From Aquarana catesbeiana (lineage: Eukaryota; Chordata; Amphibia; Anura; Ranidae), in NCBI RefSeq assembly GCF_042186555.1, contig NC_133332.1, forward strand, positions 241,174,406-241,238,405: a stretch of DNA of 64,000 nt, read 5' to 3'. The translations under genes were made by a program, and so were the position numbers. The notes beneath the pieces were generated by a model that was not told the DNA's origin, ran no database searches, and saw only the letters and a program-made list of their open reading frames with translations. Of the stretch, positions 21,838 to 33,585 are shown piece after piece (positions within the stretch are counted from its first letter, which is position 1; every line of letters begins with the position of its first letter).

Positions 21838-22200
21838 GGCATGGGGCCCCCCAAAACCATACCAGACCCATATCTGAGCATGCAGCCCAGCAAGTCAGAA
21901 AAGGGAGGGGACGAGCGAGCACCCCCCCTCCTCGAACCATACCAGGCCACATCTCCTCAACATGGGGGGGTGCTTTGGGGGCAGTGGGGGCTCTGTTCCC
22001 CCACCCCAAAGCACCTTGTCCCCATGTTGAAGGATGAAAAGGGCCTCTTCCACCACAAACCTGGGTGGTGGTTGTGGGGGTCTGCAGGTGGAGGGCTTAT
22101 CGGAATCTGGAAGCCCCCTTTAACAAGTACCCCTACCCATTCACCCAAAAAATTGAATAAAGACAATACACAAGTTTTTGACATTTCCTTTATTTAAAAA
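21838..22200. repeat. Single-arm copy of the fold-back family at 39677-41531
   Basis: Phrases such as CATACCAGACCCATATC, GAACCATACCAGGCCACAT, AGCACCTTGTCCCCATG and CTTATCGGAATCTGGAAGCC match, in order, the reverse complement of 40520-40840. It represents one arm only, without the partner arm. Confidence 0.75.
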
Positions 22201-22675
22201 ATAAAAAACATTGTCCCCCAATGTAGATCCATCGTCAATCACGCCACCCGCTGCCCCACCGGACCCGAAAAAAAGAATTTAAAAAACCTCCGGGCTCGTT
22301 GAAGGCTCCCTACTGACTTCTTGCTCCTCCATCTGACATTTCTCAAATAGTTAAGGGGCGGAGTCACCTGATGATGTCAGGAGTGACCCTGCCCCCTTGT
22401 GATGTCACTGACCGGGGCATGCTGGGCTTTTCCTGGACAACTCTAGAGAGATCGGGGTCTTTTGCAAGAGGTAGGTGAGCTATACAGACTGGAGCCTGAG
22501 TTTCTTGCAGTGTGGGGATCAGAGAGTGTAGACCCATCACTGGAGTGTCTGTGCACTACACCAGAAAGGATACTGACCTGTTGCTGGTGACTGAACATAG
22601 CACCAGTGAGACTGAGCACTCGAGAGATTGCTTGCTGAGCTGGAACTGGAGCTGCAAGGACCCGTTGCCATGAGT
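22201..22675. other. Unassigned DNA
   Basis: No open frame of note. It may include further fold-back-related sequence at its left edge. Confidence 0.3.
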
Positions 22676-22683
22676 GTCTACAG

Positions 22684-22828
22684 CAGGTGTCTCAAACTGG
22701 CGGCCCTCCAGCTGTTGCAAAACTACAAGTCCCATGAGGCATGACAGTTACAAGCCTGACTTCCACAGGCAGAGGCATGATGATGGTAGTTTGGCAACAG
22801 CTGAAGGGCTGCCAGTTTGAGACCCCTG
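22684..22828. mobile_element. Short hAT MITE with perfect 8-bp target duplication
   Basis: The 145-bp element has ends CAGGTGTCTCAAACTGGC and GCCAGTTTGAGACCCCTG. It is flanked by GTCTACAG at 22676-22683 and 22829-22836. The subterminal CCTCCAGCTGTTGC repeats inverted as GCAACAGCTGAAGG. Entirely non-coding. Confidence 0.9.
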
Positions 22829-22907
22829 GTCTACAGCAAGGGAGAACCAGTGAGGACCAGAGCTGAGGCTGAGCCTTGTGATGACCTGTTTCTGAGGACT
22901 GAGTCCC

Positions 22908-23297
22908 CGGGTGCCTGAAGACTGCAGACTGCCATATGATCTGGACCAAATTCTTCTGCACCAGGAGAGGTGAGCTGAATCATTTGTGCCATTCTAAACA
23001 CTGTCACAATTAATGCAATAGACGCTGCTCCTCACTAAACAGCTCATCATCTATCCACTGCACACTCTTAAAGGGAAAACGTCATGTGCACTGAAGGGCC
23101 CCAATGTCAGCCAGCTTAACATTTTGCACTAGTGCCAGGTGTCACTACAGATAGATGATGAGCTGTTTAGTGAGGAGCAGTGTCTATTGCATTAATTGTG
23201 ACAGTGTTTAGAATGGCACAAATGATTCAGCTCACCTCTCCTGGTGCAGAAGAATTTGGTCCAGATCATATGGCGGTCTGCTGTCTTCAGGCACCCG
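22908..23297. repeat. Near-perfect inverted repeat, arms 148 bp, spacer 94 bp
   Basis: Left arm 22908-23055 and right arm 23150-23297 have equal length without indels. By eye they differ at about three positions. Weaker similarity continues a few bases outside (ACTC). The transcript would fold into a long hairpin. No coding frame. Confidence 0.9.
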
Positions 23298-24457
23298 TGC
23301 ACTCCAGGACACTTTCTTTGAAATAGTTATTACAGAATAACTGAGCCATTATATACCTCACTATTTATGATGTGGCTCTTTATTAATGCTGTGGAATCCA
23401 TGTCAGTTTAGTTTAGCTTTAAGCTAATTGCCATACTTAAAGCAAAGCTAGTTTTCAAAGTATTCAAATTAGATCAACATATTTTAACGTGATATTTGCC
23501 CATTTATTTGTTTGTGCTTTGTGTTACCTTGCCTTGCCTTATAACATTTATTCTATTTACTACTAAGTTGCTTGTGGGGCTAGCTTTTGAGTGGTTGTAT
23601 ATTAACATTTAAGTTGCACAGGTATGAGCAGTCTTCTACCTATAACCACGTATGACAGTGAAGACTGAGCAGCTTAAAGAGTTGTGGCAAAACAGAGAAC
23701 CCATCATATCCAGCGCTCCTGAGAGGGTAAGCACTACATCACAAACACCAAAGTAATAGGAAACCAACATCTTTGCACTTGTCATCAGAAGAAGAGTTGA
23801 AGGTAAATCTGCCAACATGGACACCCATTCCAGGGAGCTCCTCTTTATTTTTAAAGATTTCCTCTCACTTCCCAAATCCCAATTCTTTTTTAAAAAACGA
23901 AATTAAAAATGGATTAGCTATATATTCTCTTTACATAAATTACTGTTTCCCGGAGGTATTCTTTAAAACATACAGTCAACTTTTCTTAAGGTGCTTATCA
24001 ATCTGTCTTTTTTTTCAGTCCAGATTCCATTATTTAATACCCAGCAACTTACTCGGAATTCTGTTTATTTTTGGGACAAAACATTTCTGTAATGCATCTG
24101 TACCCACCCTCAGCTTCCAGAGAAAAACCCTCAGTCGGATAATTGGAAGCACATGGCTCCATACGGTTCACGCTGGGAAGAAAATGCTTTGACAAGTGTG
24201 AGGTGATGTCATGAAATAGTTCAGGTTAGCTGCAGGGAGACGTACTGGAGAGCTGGAAACCTCAGTGGCCCTCAGCTGCCAGTAAGGCGTGAGGAGTTAT
24301 GGCCCATTGACAGTTTTATAGGTTTAGGATGGGAGATGTAAAGGCTTGAATAGGCTGTAGGTACTGAGTGTCAGACTGCATACAGTGATAGAACTCGGAA
24401 ATAGTATCAAGGCATCTGTGAAGATGAGGACTTAGAGCCAACAGACTTCTCTATATT
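23298..24457. other. Unassigned DNA
   Basis: A 139-codon plus frame spans 23773-24192 and overlaps a 79-codon minus frame. It shows no domain, is Phe/Leu-rich and crosses a poly-T tract, so it is not called as a gene. The region otherwise looks like non-repeat DNA. Confidence 0.3.
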
Positions 24458-25476
24458 CCACTTGCCGATCGCCCACAGTATATATATGTCATTACTTTGA
24501 GATTTAATACCGGGGTTATGACAGCACCTAGCTGCCATAACCCCAGCATAGTTTTTTTATGTGCCCCCCCCCCCACTCGGCTCTATGCCCTTGAAAGACC
24601 GGAGCGATCTCTGACATCACTTCCGATTCTCGGCTCAGAGAAATTTTTTTTTTTTTAAAGTCAAAGTATTTTTTTTTTTTGCTTTTAAAGGTAAATGAGA
24701 GATCTGGTGTCTTTTTGACCCCAGATCTTACATAGTTACATAGTTAGTCAGGTTGAAAAAAGACACAAGTCCATCTAGTTCAACCAATAAAAGATTTCTC
24801 AATAAAGAGGACTGGTCATGCTTATTTCTATTACAAGGGATGTTTACATCCCTTGTAATAGGAATAAAAGTGATTAAAAAAAAAAAAGGGACAGTGTAAA
24901 AATTAAAAGTAAAATAAATAAGAAAACATTTTTTGAAAGCATTTCATTCCTCCGCGCTCGCATGCAGAAGCATACGCATATGTGAGTGGCGCCCACATAT
25001 GTAAATGATGTTCAAACCACACATGTGAGGTATGGCTCCGATCGTTAAACTGAGATCAATACTTCTAGCACTGGACCTCCTCTGTAACTCTAAATAGGTA
25101 ACTTGTAAAAATGTTTAAAGTGTTGTCTATGGAGATTCTTAAGTACCGCAGTTTGTCGCCATTCCACGAGCGTGCGCAATTTTGTAGCATGACATGTTAG
25201 GTATCTATTTACTCGGCGTAACATCATCTTTCAATTTATAAAAAAAAATTGGGCTAACTTTAGTGTTTTTTTATTTTTTTATTTATTAAAGTGTATTTTT
25301 TCCGAAAAAATTGCATTTCGCAATACAGTGTGACATAAAATATTGCAACAATCGCCATTTTATTCTCTAGGGTCTCTACTAAAAAAATATAGGGGTTCTA
25401 AGTAATTTCCTAGCAAAGAAATACAAATTTAAACTTGTAAACAAAAAGTTCCCGAAAAGGCCTGGTCAGCAAGTGG
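24458..25476. mobile_element. TTAA-associated MITE with CCACTTGCCGA ends
   Basis: Left end CCACTTGCCGATC and right end GGTCAGCAAGTGG are inverted. TTAA follows on the right (25477-25480), and the left flank has TATT. A short perfect hairpin lies at 24829-24862 (ACAAGGGATG then TTTA then its complement). A/T-rich, about 1 kb, non-coding. Possibly piggyBac-type. Confidence 0.6.
24729..24786. repeat. Short interspersed repeat with GGTTGAAAAAAGACAC core
   Basis: Contains ACATAGTTACATAGTTAGTC, then GGTTGAAAAAAGACAC and a TTCAACC end that pairs with GGTTGAA. A partial copy lies in the opposite direction at 33930-33975. Such sequence recurs widely in amphibian and other vertebrate genomes; the class is unknown to me. 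Confidence 0.6.
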
Positions 25477-25992
25477 TTAATAGTATTAGTTATAATCCCA
25501 CTGCTACTCTTTTTGAAAATCTTTTGGTAATTTGGTAATTTGCAAAGTAACCTTTCTCCTACATTTTGGCGAAGGCCATGCCACCTTTTGTTCTGTTATA
25601 CATAAAATCATAAAAATTCACGGACCCCCAGGGAATTTTCATGGCGTGCTTATCCCACTGATCTGGGCAGGTGTTCCCACTAACAACTAACCTGTAGTCA
25701 AAAGAAAAAAGTGATTCCATATACCGCACAGAGCAACAAATCAGCCTGAGTGTATCAAAAATATTACATTTATTTAAACCACAAAACCTTCAAAAACATA
25801 CCAACCCAATTCAAAAATTGAACAACGTTGTTCTCCACCTAGCAGCACTCCCTTGTAGGCTAACCTCTAGGTTAAGCTAGTGATCTTCACATATGACTTA
25901 TTTCAGTCCAGTCCATTGGATAATTAATACTAGAAATAGTCATAGTTCACAGTATTACACAGATATCTCTGCTGTCCCATCTGTGGAAAGTG
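25477..25992. other. Unassigned DNA
   Basis: No gene or repeat structure recognised. Confidence 0.3.
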
Positions 25993-25994
25993 TA

Positions 25995-26212
25995 AGGCCC
26001 CTTTCACAGGAATGCTTGTGTAAACTTGAGGTCTATGGAACTCAACTTGCGTCAAAGTCGGACCAAAGTAGTACAGGGACTACTTTGAAGTCGGTGCGAC
26101 TTAAAGTTGCACAGATATGAATGCTTATCATTGGGCATCATGGGGTACGACTTGTCATGCGACTCTGATGTCTAAAGTCACAGAAAAAGTCGCACAAATG
26201 TCAAAGGGGCCT
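25995..26212. mobile_element. MITE with AGGCCCCTTTCACA ends
   Basis: Left end AGGCCCCTTTCACAGG, preceded by TA. The right end TGTCAAAGGGGCC is inverted but slightly eroded. The interior has several GACTTT/AAAGTCG inverted words. Same family as 56213-56615. Confidence 0.65.
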
Positions 26213-26213
26213 A

Positions 26214-27788
26214 AAGCAAGTGTTTGCTACATTGTAACCTAATGCTGTCAAAAAACACATGCAAAAATGTGCCCTATGAATGGAGGGGGCAAGGCTGTTA
26301 ATCATCCGCCCATCCCCTATTCATAGAGCCTGTGTCATTCAAAGAAGTTGTGGTATAGTGTCTATGAATGGCGGATCGGGCAAGAAAGGACGGCCATAGG
26401 CAGGTTCTCTTAATTAACCTCCGCCACTCCAGAAGGTAGCAGCGGCAGGGGGTAGGACAGATGAAGATTTCAACTGAAAGCAGAAGAATCAAAACAAGGG
26501 ACACATCATACTAACTGTAAATTATGTCCCTTGTGCTGATTTTTTGTTTTAGCTAAACTAAAGGCATTAATGACAATGCATTTTATTAGGCATACATGTA
26601 AAAAACAAAGATCAGCTTGTTATATAAAATATTATCAAAGTTAAACAAAAAAAAACAACTTTTTTCTATGTAGAATTTGTAATTTACATTTTCATGAGGG
26701 CAGCCATATTTGCTAGTTACGTACACGGGCCCTGCTTCCTGCTGTCCAGTGCTACACAATGTTTTACTGCTTAATACCCCCATGCAAGTCTATGAGTCCG
26801 ATGACCTGCAGCCTTGTGTGGCTGATATCTCAGCCGTTAAGAGAGAGAAGCTGTAATTACACTGAGCTTCTGAGAGTACCCTCTAGTGGTAAATCAACAG
26901 ATTTCAATATTTACATTGATAATACAAATGTAGAAGGTCAAGATTGTAAAATGTTGTAATAGCCTGGAATATGTGTTATCTGAAAATGACTGTATAGTAG
27001 AGTTGGTCCTGCTTGCTGGATCAATGTGAGCACATTTCATAGAGTAGTAGGTATAAACCTATACTCATTACATTCCTAAATTTCACTCATTTTGATGAAT
27101 GACTTCAGCGTGCTCAGATTGCTTAGAGAACGTCTGAACCTGTTTGCCAACCATTGATACAAAACCAGCATTTTTCTTCAGCTTTGAAACCTGAGCTATG
27201 CCAGTTATTTGTATACAAGCTTCCTGTAGTTATATATGCAAGCATAATATCAACAGGCGTTTCTGCAATATCCCTGCCTATGCCTGGAAAAACGAAGATT
27301 TACAAACCCTTAATCAATTGCCAAAAAAGGAGGGTGTGTGGGGGCTAAATCAAGTCGCCTTCACTCTTCTCGCCTTCTACGCAACTTTCCAGTAAATTTG
27401 ATTTAACCCTCTCTGCGGTTGGAGGCTTCTTACTTCCGCAAAGTGCCGTATAATTGGGTTAGCTAGTAAGTGATCCGTTTTATAGCCAGAATTCCTCAAG
27501 TCGAAGGAAATGTAGAAAATCCGACTCGTAAAAAATGTATGGACAGCCGTTTCTGTTACATTTAGTGTTTTCTTTTGCTCACACAACAGTCCTGTAAAAT
27601 GTAACAAACATCTTGGTGTACACTTGGAAAAGGCTTGTGTGGGTAGGATAGGCCACACATGAGCTGCTGTCTAATCTGTAGGGTGCACAAAAGCCACTTT
27701 GGGTGGTAGTAGTGGACATATGCAGGACATATATGGCAAGCAGTCCAGAGCTTCTGTGCTAATACATATAATTACAATTTTTTATGAA
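26214..27788. other. Unassigned intergenic DNA
   Basis: No convincing gene. The part at about 27080-27460 is complex and non-repetitive (CAATTGCC, TTAATCAATTGCC) and could be host regulatory DNA, at low confidence. The 93-codon minus frame at 27377-27658 lacks motifs. Confidence 0.3.
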
Positions 27789-27791
27789 TTA

Positions 27792-28184
27792 TGCCGCGTA
27801 CACACGACCGGACTTTACGACATACTTGGTCCGGCGAACCGGAGTCCGTTGGACAATTCGATCGTGTGTGGGCTCCAACTGACTTTTTTCCCCAAAAGTT
27901 TGACGGACCTAGAAATAAAACATGTTTCAAATCTTTTTGACGGACTCAAGTCTGGTCGAAAAGTCCGCTCGTCTGTATGCTAGTCAGACGGACAAAAACC
28001 GACGCTAGGGCAGCTTTTGGCTACTGGCTATGAACTTCCTTGTTTTAGTCCGGTCGTACGTCATCACCTACGAATCCGTCGGACTTTGGTTGATCGTGTG
28101 TAGGCAAGTCCGTTCATTCAGAAAGTCCATTGAAAAGTCCATAGGACAAAGTATGCCATAAAGTCCAGTCGTGTGTACGTGGCA
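27792..28184. mobile_element. PIF/Harbinger MITE with TTA target duplication
   Basis: Ends TGCCGCGTACACACGACC and CGTGTGTACGTGGCA are inverted. TTA flanks both sides (27789-27791, 28185-28187). Many internal GTCCG/CGGAC words are spread on both strands. Its outermost 14 bases match the big Harbinger at 35210 better than the 20266 copy does. Confidence 0.9.
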
Positions 28185-28187
28185 TTA

Positions 28188-28619
28188 GGGAAACTTTGAA
28201 CAGTCCTATTTAAATTTTAGGGTGCTTTACCAGATAACCAGTAGATTCAATCAGTGAATTTCTGATATTATCCAGGAAATGTTGAGTTTTTGGTGGGGAG
28301 ACCCAAGAAAGATGGTGATGAATAAGACTCCCAAACAGATACAGGGTTAGAAGGGGCTATGACAGGCAGTTGGGGAATATACGGCCCAGGTGATGGCCTT
28401 ACCACAGCTCAGCCTATGCCACCTGACTAAATCTTCCACCTAACACAATTGTCTTAGTACTGTACTTTCTTTAGGGTGACTTGTCTCTGGTCATACTTAA
28501 CCACCTGGCCCCATGTCAATGCTAGCCCCCTCAAAAGCACACATTTTGGTTTAAATGTATTTATAGGAGATTTAACTATTGTGTATCCCAGGTAGGGGTA
28601 AAAGTTCAATGCATACAAC
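28188..28619. other. Unassigned DNA
   Basis: No gene recognised. CTTAACCACCTGGCC near 28497 resembles the TTAA-flanked MITE start, but no partner end was found. Confidence 0.3.
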
Positions 28620-30500
28620 TGTAGCACCATCTTAGATAGGTGCTAGGATTAGTTAAATTTAGTTCTCGCTCACTGTATCCAGTGGAGCTGCTGTTTTGTT
28701 AGGCAAACTTAGTTGTGCTCACTATAATCATTGTAGCTGTGTTGATTATTCTGGCCTGTTCATTGTTTCATCTGCTGCAGGTTGGATTGCTCTCTCTACT
28801 TTCTAGAGAACTGGGAATCTCTCTGAAACATAGGTGTGGAGCAAGGCAAAGGGAAGCATGAATATTTATACAGCCCTGGCCAATCCCTGGGTGAGACTAT
28901 TACTATTTAATTCTAGAGAACTGAAATATGCTCTCATATTCCCCTAAAGAAGAAATAATAATATATTTTGAAAAATGTTGGGATCTCTGTGAATGCCTGT
29001 CTGGCTTGGCCTCCTACTTCATGAGCCTGACCAGAATATGAGCACTGCTCCGTTTGTGTGTTATCATATTTGCATATTGTGTATTTCATTTTTAACTATT
29101 GGTGTTTATTATCACCATTTTATGATGTATCAATAAACTTCATATTTTTATATACTATTTCACCTCCTTTGTACTTTGGTTATTTGATTGACTACTGCCT
29201 TTAAAGTCCCCCTGTAGCCCTTCCTTTGTTTTATATTGTTCTTTTGGGATGTGGCAGTTAGTCCCTAGTCAGATACAACACTAAGCTACTCTTACCCATA
29301 AATCCCTGGGTGGGTGGTCCAGATGGCTGCTGGGACTCAGTATAAATGCTCTGAGACATGGAGCTGCCAGGTATTTTCCTATAGGACAGGAACACAGCCT
29401 AAGGGGGACTGCTTGCCCCCTTAGGGTATCCTGCTATGTGCTTGCGAGGTGCTGAGGCCTCAGGTCAGTGACCCGAGGGCCTGCTTTGCTGAAGTTGTAG
29501 AGAGCTGAGTGAGTGGCTGTCGACTAAAGATCTAGTCTGGTATTACAGGGGAAAGGATGTTGGAAGGAGGCAACCAACTTCCAAGAACATTTTGGGAGTA
29601 CAGACTGCTATGCGAGATCTTAAACAAAAAATATTAAAAGCCAGCAGCTACAAATGCTGCAGCTGCTGACTTTTAATAAATGGACACTTACCTGTCCCAG
29701 GGTCCCCAGGGTCCAGCGATGTCGGCAGCCGAAGCCAATCGATCACTCGTCTCTCGGGTACCCCCACCGCCATCCTCGGTCAGGGAATCTGGAAATGAAG
29801 AGTTGCGGCTTCACTGCCCGGTTCCCTACTGTGCATGCGCGAGTTGCGCTGCGCGTCTACACTGGTGTCCATTGTGTTGTGGGAACTGTGTGTTTCCCAC
29901 AACACAATGGGGGGGGCGGGCATTTGCGGCTAGCTGCAGCTAGCTATTCCCGGAAGTGGGTGCAGATACCTGTATTATACAGGTAGCTGCACCCCCCTCC
30001 CCCCTGAAAGGTGCCAATTGAGGCACCAGAGGGGGGGAGGAATCCGATGAGCGGAAGTTCCACTTTAGGGTGGAACTCTGCTTTAAAGACTGTGGGCTGC
30101 GCTGCTGCCGTCCCTCCAGTGCTAGAAAGTCAGCAGGGGCTGGTGTCCTGAAGAGCTCAGTCTATCTAATTCTTTGTGAAGAGACTCTGCTCTAATGGCT
30201 CAATAGAGGAAACTTCTGTGCCTTTAGTTACTAATGGTACAAAGCCAAGTCTACAGTCTGCTTTACAAGGACTTTGTTTACAGTTCTACAGAAGGAAGTT
30301 TACAGTCCTCACTTTGTACATAAGTCATTTTTGGAGTATACTACTCAATTCCTCAACCCTATCCAAGTTACTCCAATAAGAAAAACACCAAAAAGAATAC
30401 CCCTGGACTGCTTATTGAGCCGAAGAGTGACTGTGACCGCGTGCCTGGCTGCGGGGCAATTACTGGGAAAAAGAACCTGGGCAAATTTCTAGCGGCTCCT
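28620..30500 (+). mobile_element. LTR-like remnant
   Basis: It begins TGTAGCACC, as the LTR at 58180 begins TGTAGCATC, and has a CAATAAAC polyadenylation-type word near 29131 and a GTATAAATG box near 29340. It ends near AGCGGCTCCTAG, like the AGCGGCTCCTATG close to the 59286 LTR end. The TTAA MITE at 29624-30082 interrupts it. No GCTACA end and no internal genes were found. Relationship to the 58-kb element is inference. Confidence 0.35.
29624..30082. mobile_element. TTAA-flanked MITE (GCGGAGTTCCACCC family)
   Basis: The right end GGGTGGAACTCTGCT is followed by TTAA (30083-30086). TTAA occurs at 29620-29623 on the left, but the left terminal motif is eroded. Internal AAAGTCAGCAGC-type palindrome and ACTTACCTGTCCC are shared with 21372 and 59919. 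A hairpin with ACACAATGG lies at about 29868-29908. Confidence 0.65.
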
Positions 30501-31589
30501 AGAAACAAACAAAACAAAACATACAAAAGCAGGACCAGAGACACTAATGATAAGAGGCAGCGGCTTAGTGTCTAGGGCCAGTTTACAGTGTCACTGGTAG
30601 ACACACTGGTAGATTTCAGTCTAGGTAGCTACCTTGGTCTTTTACAAGGAGATAAAGAAGAGAAATTGGCAAAGAGAGGTAAAAGAAAGGGGTACGAAGG
30701 AGGCGGAGGAGGAGAACATTGCCAAGCTGGTGGGGAGGGGGTGAAGGTGGGGAAGTGAAGAAAGAATTTGGGTCTGCCCCCCCCCCCCAAAAAAAAAAAC
30801 CAAAGGGATTCACTACTACACAGCTAAGGTTAGAGGAATTCAGGGATAGGAGGGCATAGGTAAGCACTGATTTTTTAAAAACTAAGTAGATTGCAGATTG
30901 ACTACAGGTTTTTTTCCATGCTCAGGGTATGGTTTGTTTAGCTGCTAATAAGAGATAGGTGACTATTTTCTGCTGGGAGACTGAGTTCAGGAATGGAGCG
31001 TCATGTAGAAGGGCCATCCTTGGACAGTTACGTGAAATGATGTTTGAAGGAGGCTGAATTTTCTAGACGGGAGAACACTTTTTCATACTCACTATTTCTG
31101 TACAACTGATGATCTGCCTCATATGCCTAAAATATCAGAGCTACTGCCATCTCAGAAAATCCACTTGATAAGAACTTCTGTCAGGTTGTATTGCACTCAC
31201 GTTATTAAATCACTTCCTGCCTGGTAAAAAAGTTGGCCCCGGAAGTGAGAAGATATCTGTCTAACGGAGCCCTGGATAGCAGCAAAACCTGATGGGATCT
31301 AGCCCTTCCCCGCTCTATTCAAATGAAGAAAAAAAGTTTTAGGTATAGATCCACTTTGAACAACAGCAATTCTAGGCCAGAAATGAAAGAAATTGGTGGG
31401 GTCCTTTTGAATAACAGTGTCCTTAGAATGTCCTTCCAAGCTTGTGAAGCATCCCTTTCCAAGTCTGTACCTAACATCAAATTCAAAATATTCAAGTCAA
31501 GTTTAATTGGTGGTTGCAGGAAACATATTAGTCCTAGCATCAGGATTTCCGTACACAAAGGACAGCAGGCAAGGTGTTCCAGTGTCTAT
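30501..31589. other. Unassigned DNA with poly-C/poly-A tract
   Basis: A C-run followed by an A-run lies at about 30777-30799. No gene is recognised; the 79-90 codon frames near 31320-31595 overlap on opposite strands and show no motif. Confidence 0.3.
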
Positions 31590-32885
31590 AGGTGAACCGA
31601 AATTTAGGCCGCCGAAACATACCAGCCGAAAACAATGTTTTCGGCATGCGGCAGAAAGATGAAAAGGTGCCAGTTAACCCCTGGTGCTGCACATTGTGGG
31701 GGTGTCAGAGTCAAAGTCCTCCCCTCCCAACTCCTCTCCTCATCACGCAGAGCCACGATCTCCCTCTGTGTCACGGAGCTGAGTTGTTTGGCAGCCCCTG
31801 TACCAATGTTCCGCCTCCTGTGGTAGACAGCACACTGATCCAATGCCGGGTAATTAAATCTGTGTGACGTGTATCATAGGAGGCGGGACATTGTTACTGC
31901 AGCTGCCCGGCCTGGGTAATTCAAATCCAGCTCTGTGACACAGCGGGAGGTCGCCGCTCTGATCCGGGCACTGGTAGGCTGCATCTAACAGGCACTGGTG
32001 AGGCTGCATCTGACAGGCACCGGTGAGCCTGCATTGAGCTCTTGTATCATGTCTGCAGTCTCTGACCATCTCCTGTATCATGTCTGCTAGAGGTGAATGG
32101 ACATTTTGCTAATACTATTAGTAATGTGTTTAAGTAAGAGATTACAGACATGATACAAGAGGTGGTCAGAGACTGCAGACTGCATTTTTCTTGAGCTTTT
32201 CTTGCATTAATGTGCCAATAATGGCCAACAATAAATTCATATTAGTTTAAATTGATGATTTTAATTAAAAAGCCAAATATAATACAATTACAGTGGAACC
32301 TTGGATTATGAGCATAATTCTTTCCAGGAGAATGCTTGTAATCCAAAACACACGCATATCAAAGCGAGTTTCCCCATAAAAGTCAGAGGAAACGAAGATA
32401 ATTCGTTCCACAGTGACTTCTATTGTATGCAGTACCGCATGTGGCCAGAGGTGGGGGGGGGCGCGTCAGAGAGACTCGGAAATACTCAGAGATGGCTCGG
32501 ATGCACTCGGAAACCCTCAGAAAGGCTCGGGAACTGAATATTTCTGAGTGTTTCCGAGTATTACCGAGTGTTTCCGAGTGCATCCGAACGGCTCCAACCG
32601 GCTCCAAGTGTCACCGGCGCCCCCGCAGTACTACACACCTCAGAGGCATGAATTCTGCTCGTTTTGCAAGACAACACTCGCAAACCGAGTCAGGATTTTT
32701 TTAAATATTAGCTCGTATTGTGAAACACTCGTTAACCGTGTTACTCGCAATCCGAGGTATTACTGTATATATAAAAATTAAAATATTTTTTAAAAGCTGT
32801 AATTTTCAGTTTCGGTTTTCGTCTAAGTGCATCCTGCATTTTCCGTTTCGGTTTCGGCACCAAAATTTGCATTCGGTGCACCTCT
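31590..32885. mobile_element. Probable hAT-type non-autonomous element with AGGTGAACCGAAATTT ends
   Basis: Left end AGGTGAACCGAAATTTAGGC and right end AAATTTGCATTCGGTGCACCT are inverted. GGTGCACCGAA-type termini are known in hAT elements. Inside lie inverted segments around CTTGTATCATGTCTGCAG (about 32040 and 32140) and TCCGCCTCCTGTGG / ATAGGAGGCGGGA. A pogo-like MITE (32291-32765) is nested in it. No clear 8-bp duplication. Confidence 0.6.
32291..32765. mobile_element. pogo/Tigger-like MITE, TA target duplication, nested
   Basis: Left end CAGTGGAACCTTGGATTA and right end CAATCCGAGGTATTACTG are inverted, with TA at 32289-32290 and 32766-32767. Subterminal CTTGTAATCCAAAACAC, AAAGCGAGTTTCCCC and ACACTCGTTAACCG are typical of this MITE type. 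A CTCGGA/TCCGAG array lies at 32470-32590. Confidence 0.8.
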
Positions 32886-32989
32886 ACCAATGTCACCAGC
32901 AATTGTGTTCCAGGACCACCACTTACCAACAAAACACCATGTACTAGATTGCTGCAGTACAGCAATGGCTGTATACATCTCAGAGTTTC

Positions 32990-33585
32990 CTTGTCAAAAA
33001 AAGTTTATTGAGTATACAATGTTATAAAGATACATAAAGTAAGTTTACAAGGATCTATAAAGTAAGCTCATTGTTTTACAGTAGGGTTTATATAGGTAAA
33101 TATCATGAAATTTCAAATATTAAACATTGGGTTCACGTAAACCTAAATTAAAGATATATATCATTTCCTTAGTTACTTTTGTAGGTATTTAAATGATTTA
33201 TACCTACTATACATATTGTTTACTAGTAGAGTGTATATAGGTCAAATAAATTCTGATAATGAGCTTTAATCGTAAGGTGGAGAAAAGGAAAGAGAAAGAA
33301 GAAAAATGGTTGAAAGGTAGAGGTATGGTCCACAAGGTTGTCCCACTCGTCAGTTTATTATTCTTTTTAGTTCTCTTTGAAGCCTTAGAATGGGTGTCTC
33401 TGTAAGTCATTTAATCTGTTACCATGGCAACAGGACAGAGTCATTGAAGTTTGACAGGAACTGTTGTTTTATCCAAGGATGCCAAAGTTTTTCAAATTTT
33501 GGAATTTGATTTTGATCGATGGCTACCATCTTAGCATGGGACATTGTATTATTCATTCTGTGAATTGTTTCTGCTAGTACCAATG
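32990..33585 (-). mobile_element. 5'-truncated LINE insertion with 16-bp target duplication
   Basis: TACATCTCAGAGTTTC occurs directly before (32974-32989) and after (33586-33601). Read on the minus strand, the insert starts with the final ORF2 codons (IHRMNNTMSHAKM, then IPKFEKLWHPWI, around 33560-33440) and a stop. A 3' UTR of about 430 bp ends toward 32990. This is the standard outcome of target-primed reverse transcription. Confidence 0.8.

Noticed and set aside
23773..24192. 139-codon plus-strand frame with a splice-acceptor-like TTTTTTTTCAG inside
   Set aside because: No domain, biased composition, opposing frame on the other strand, and no matching donor-bounded exon structure.
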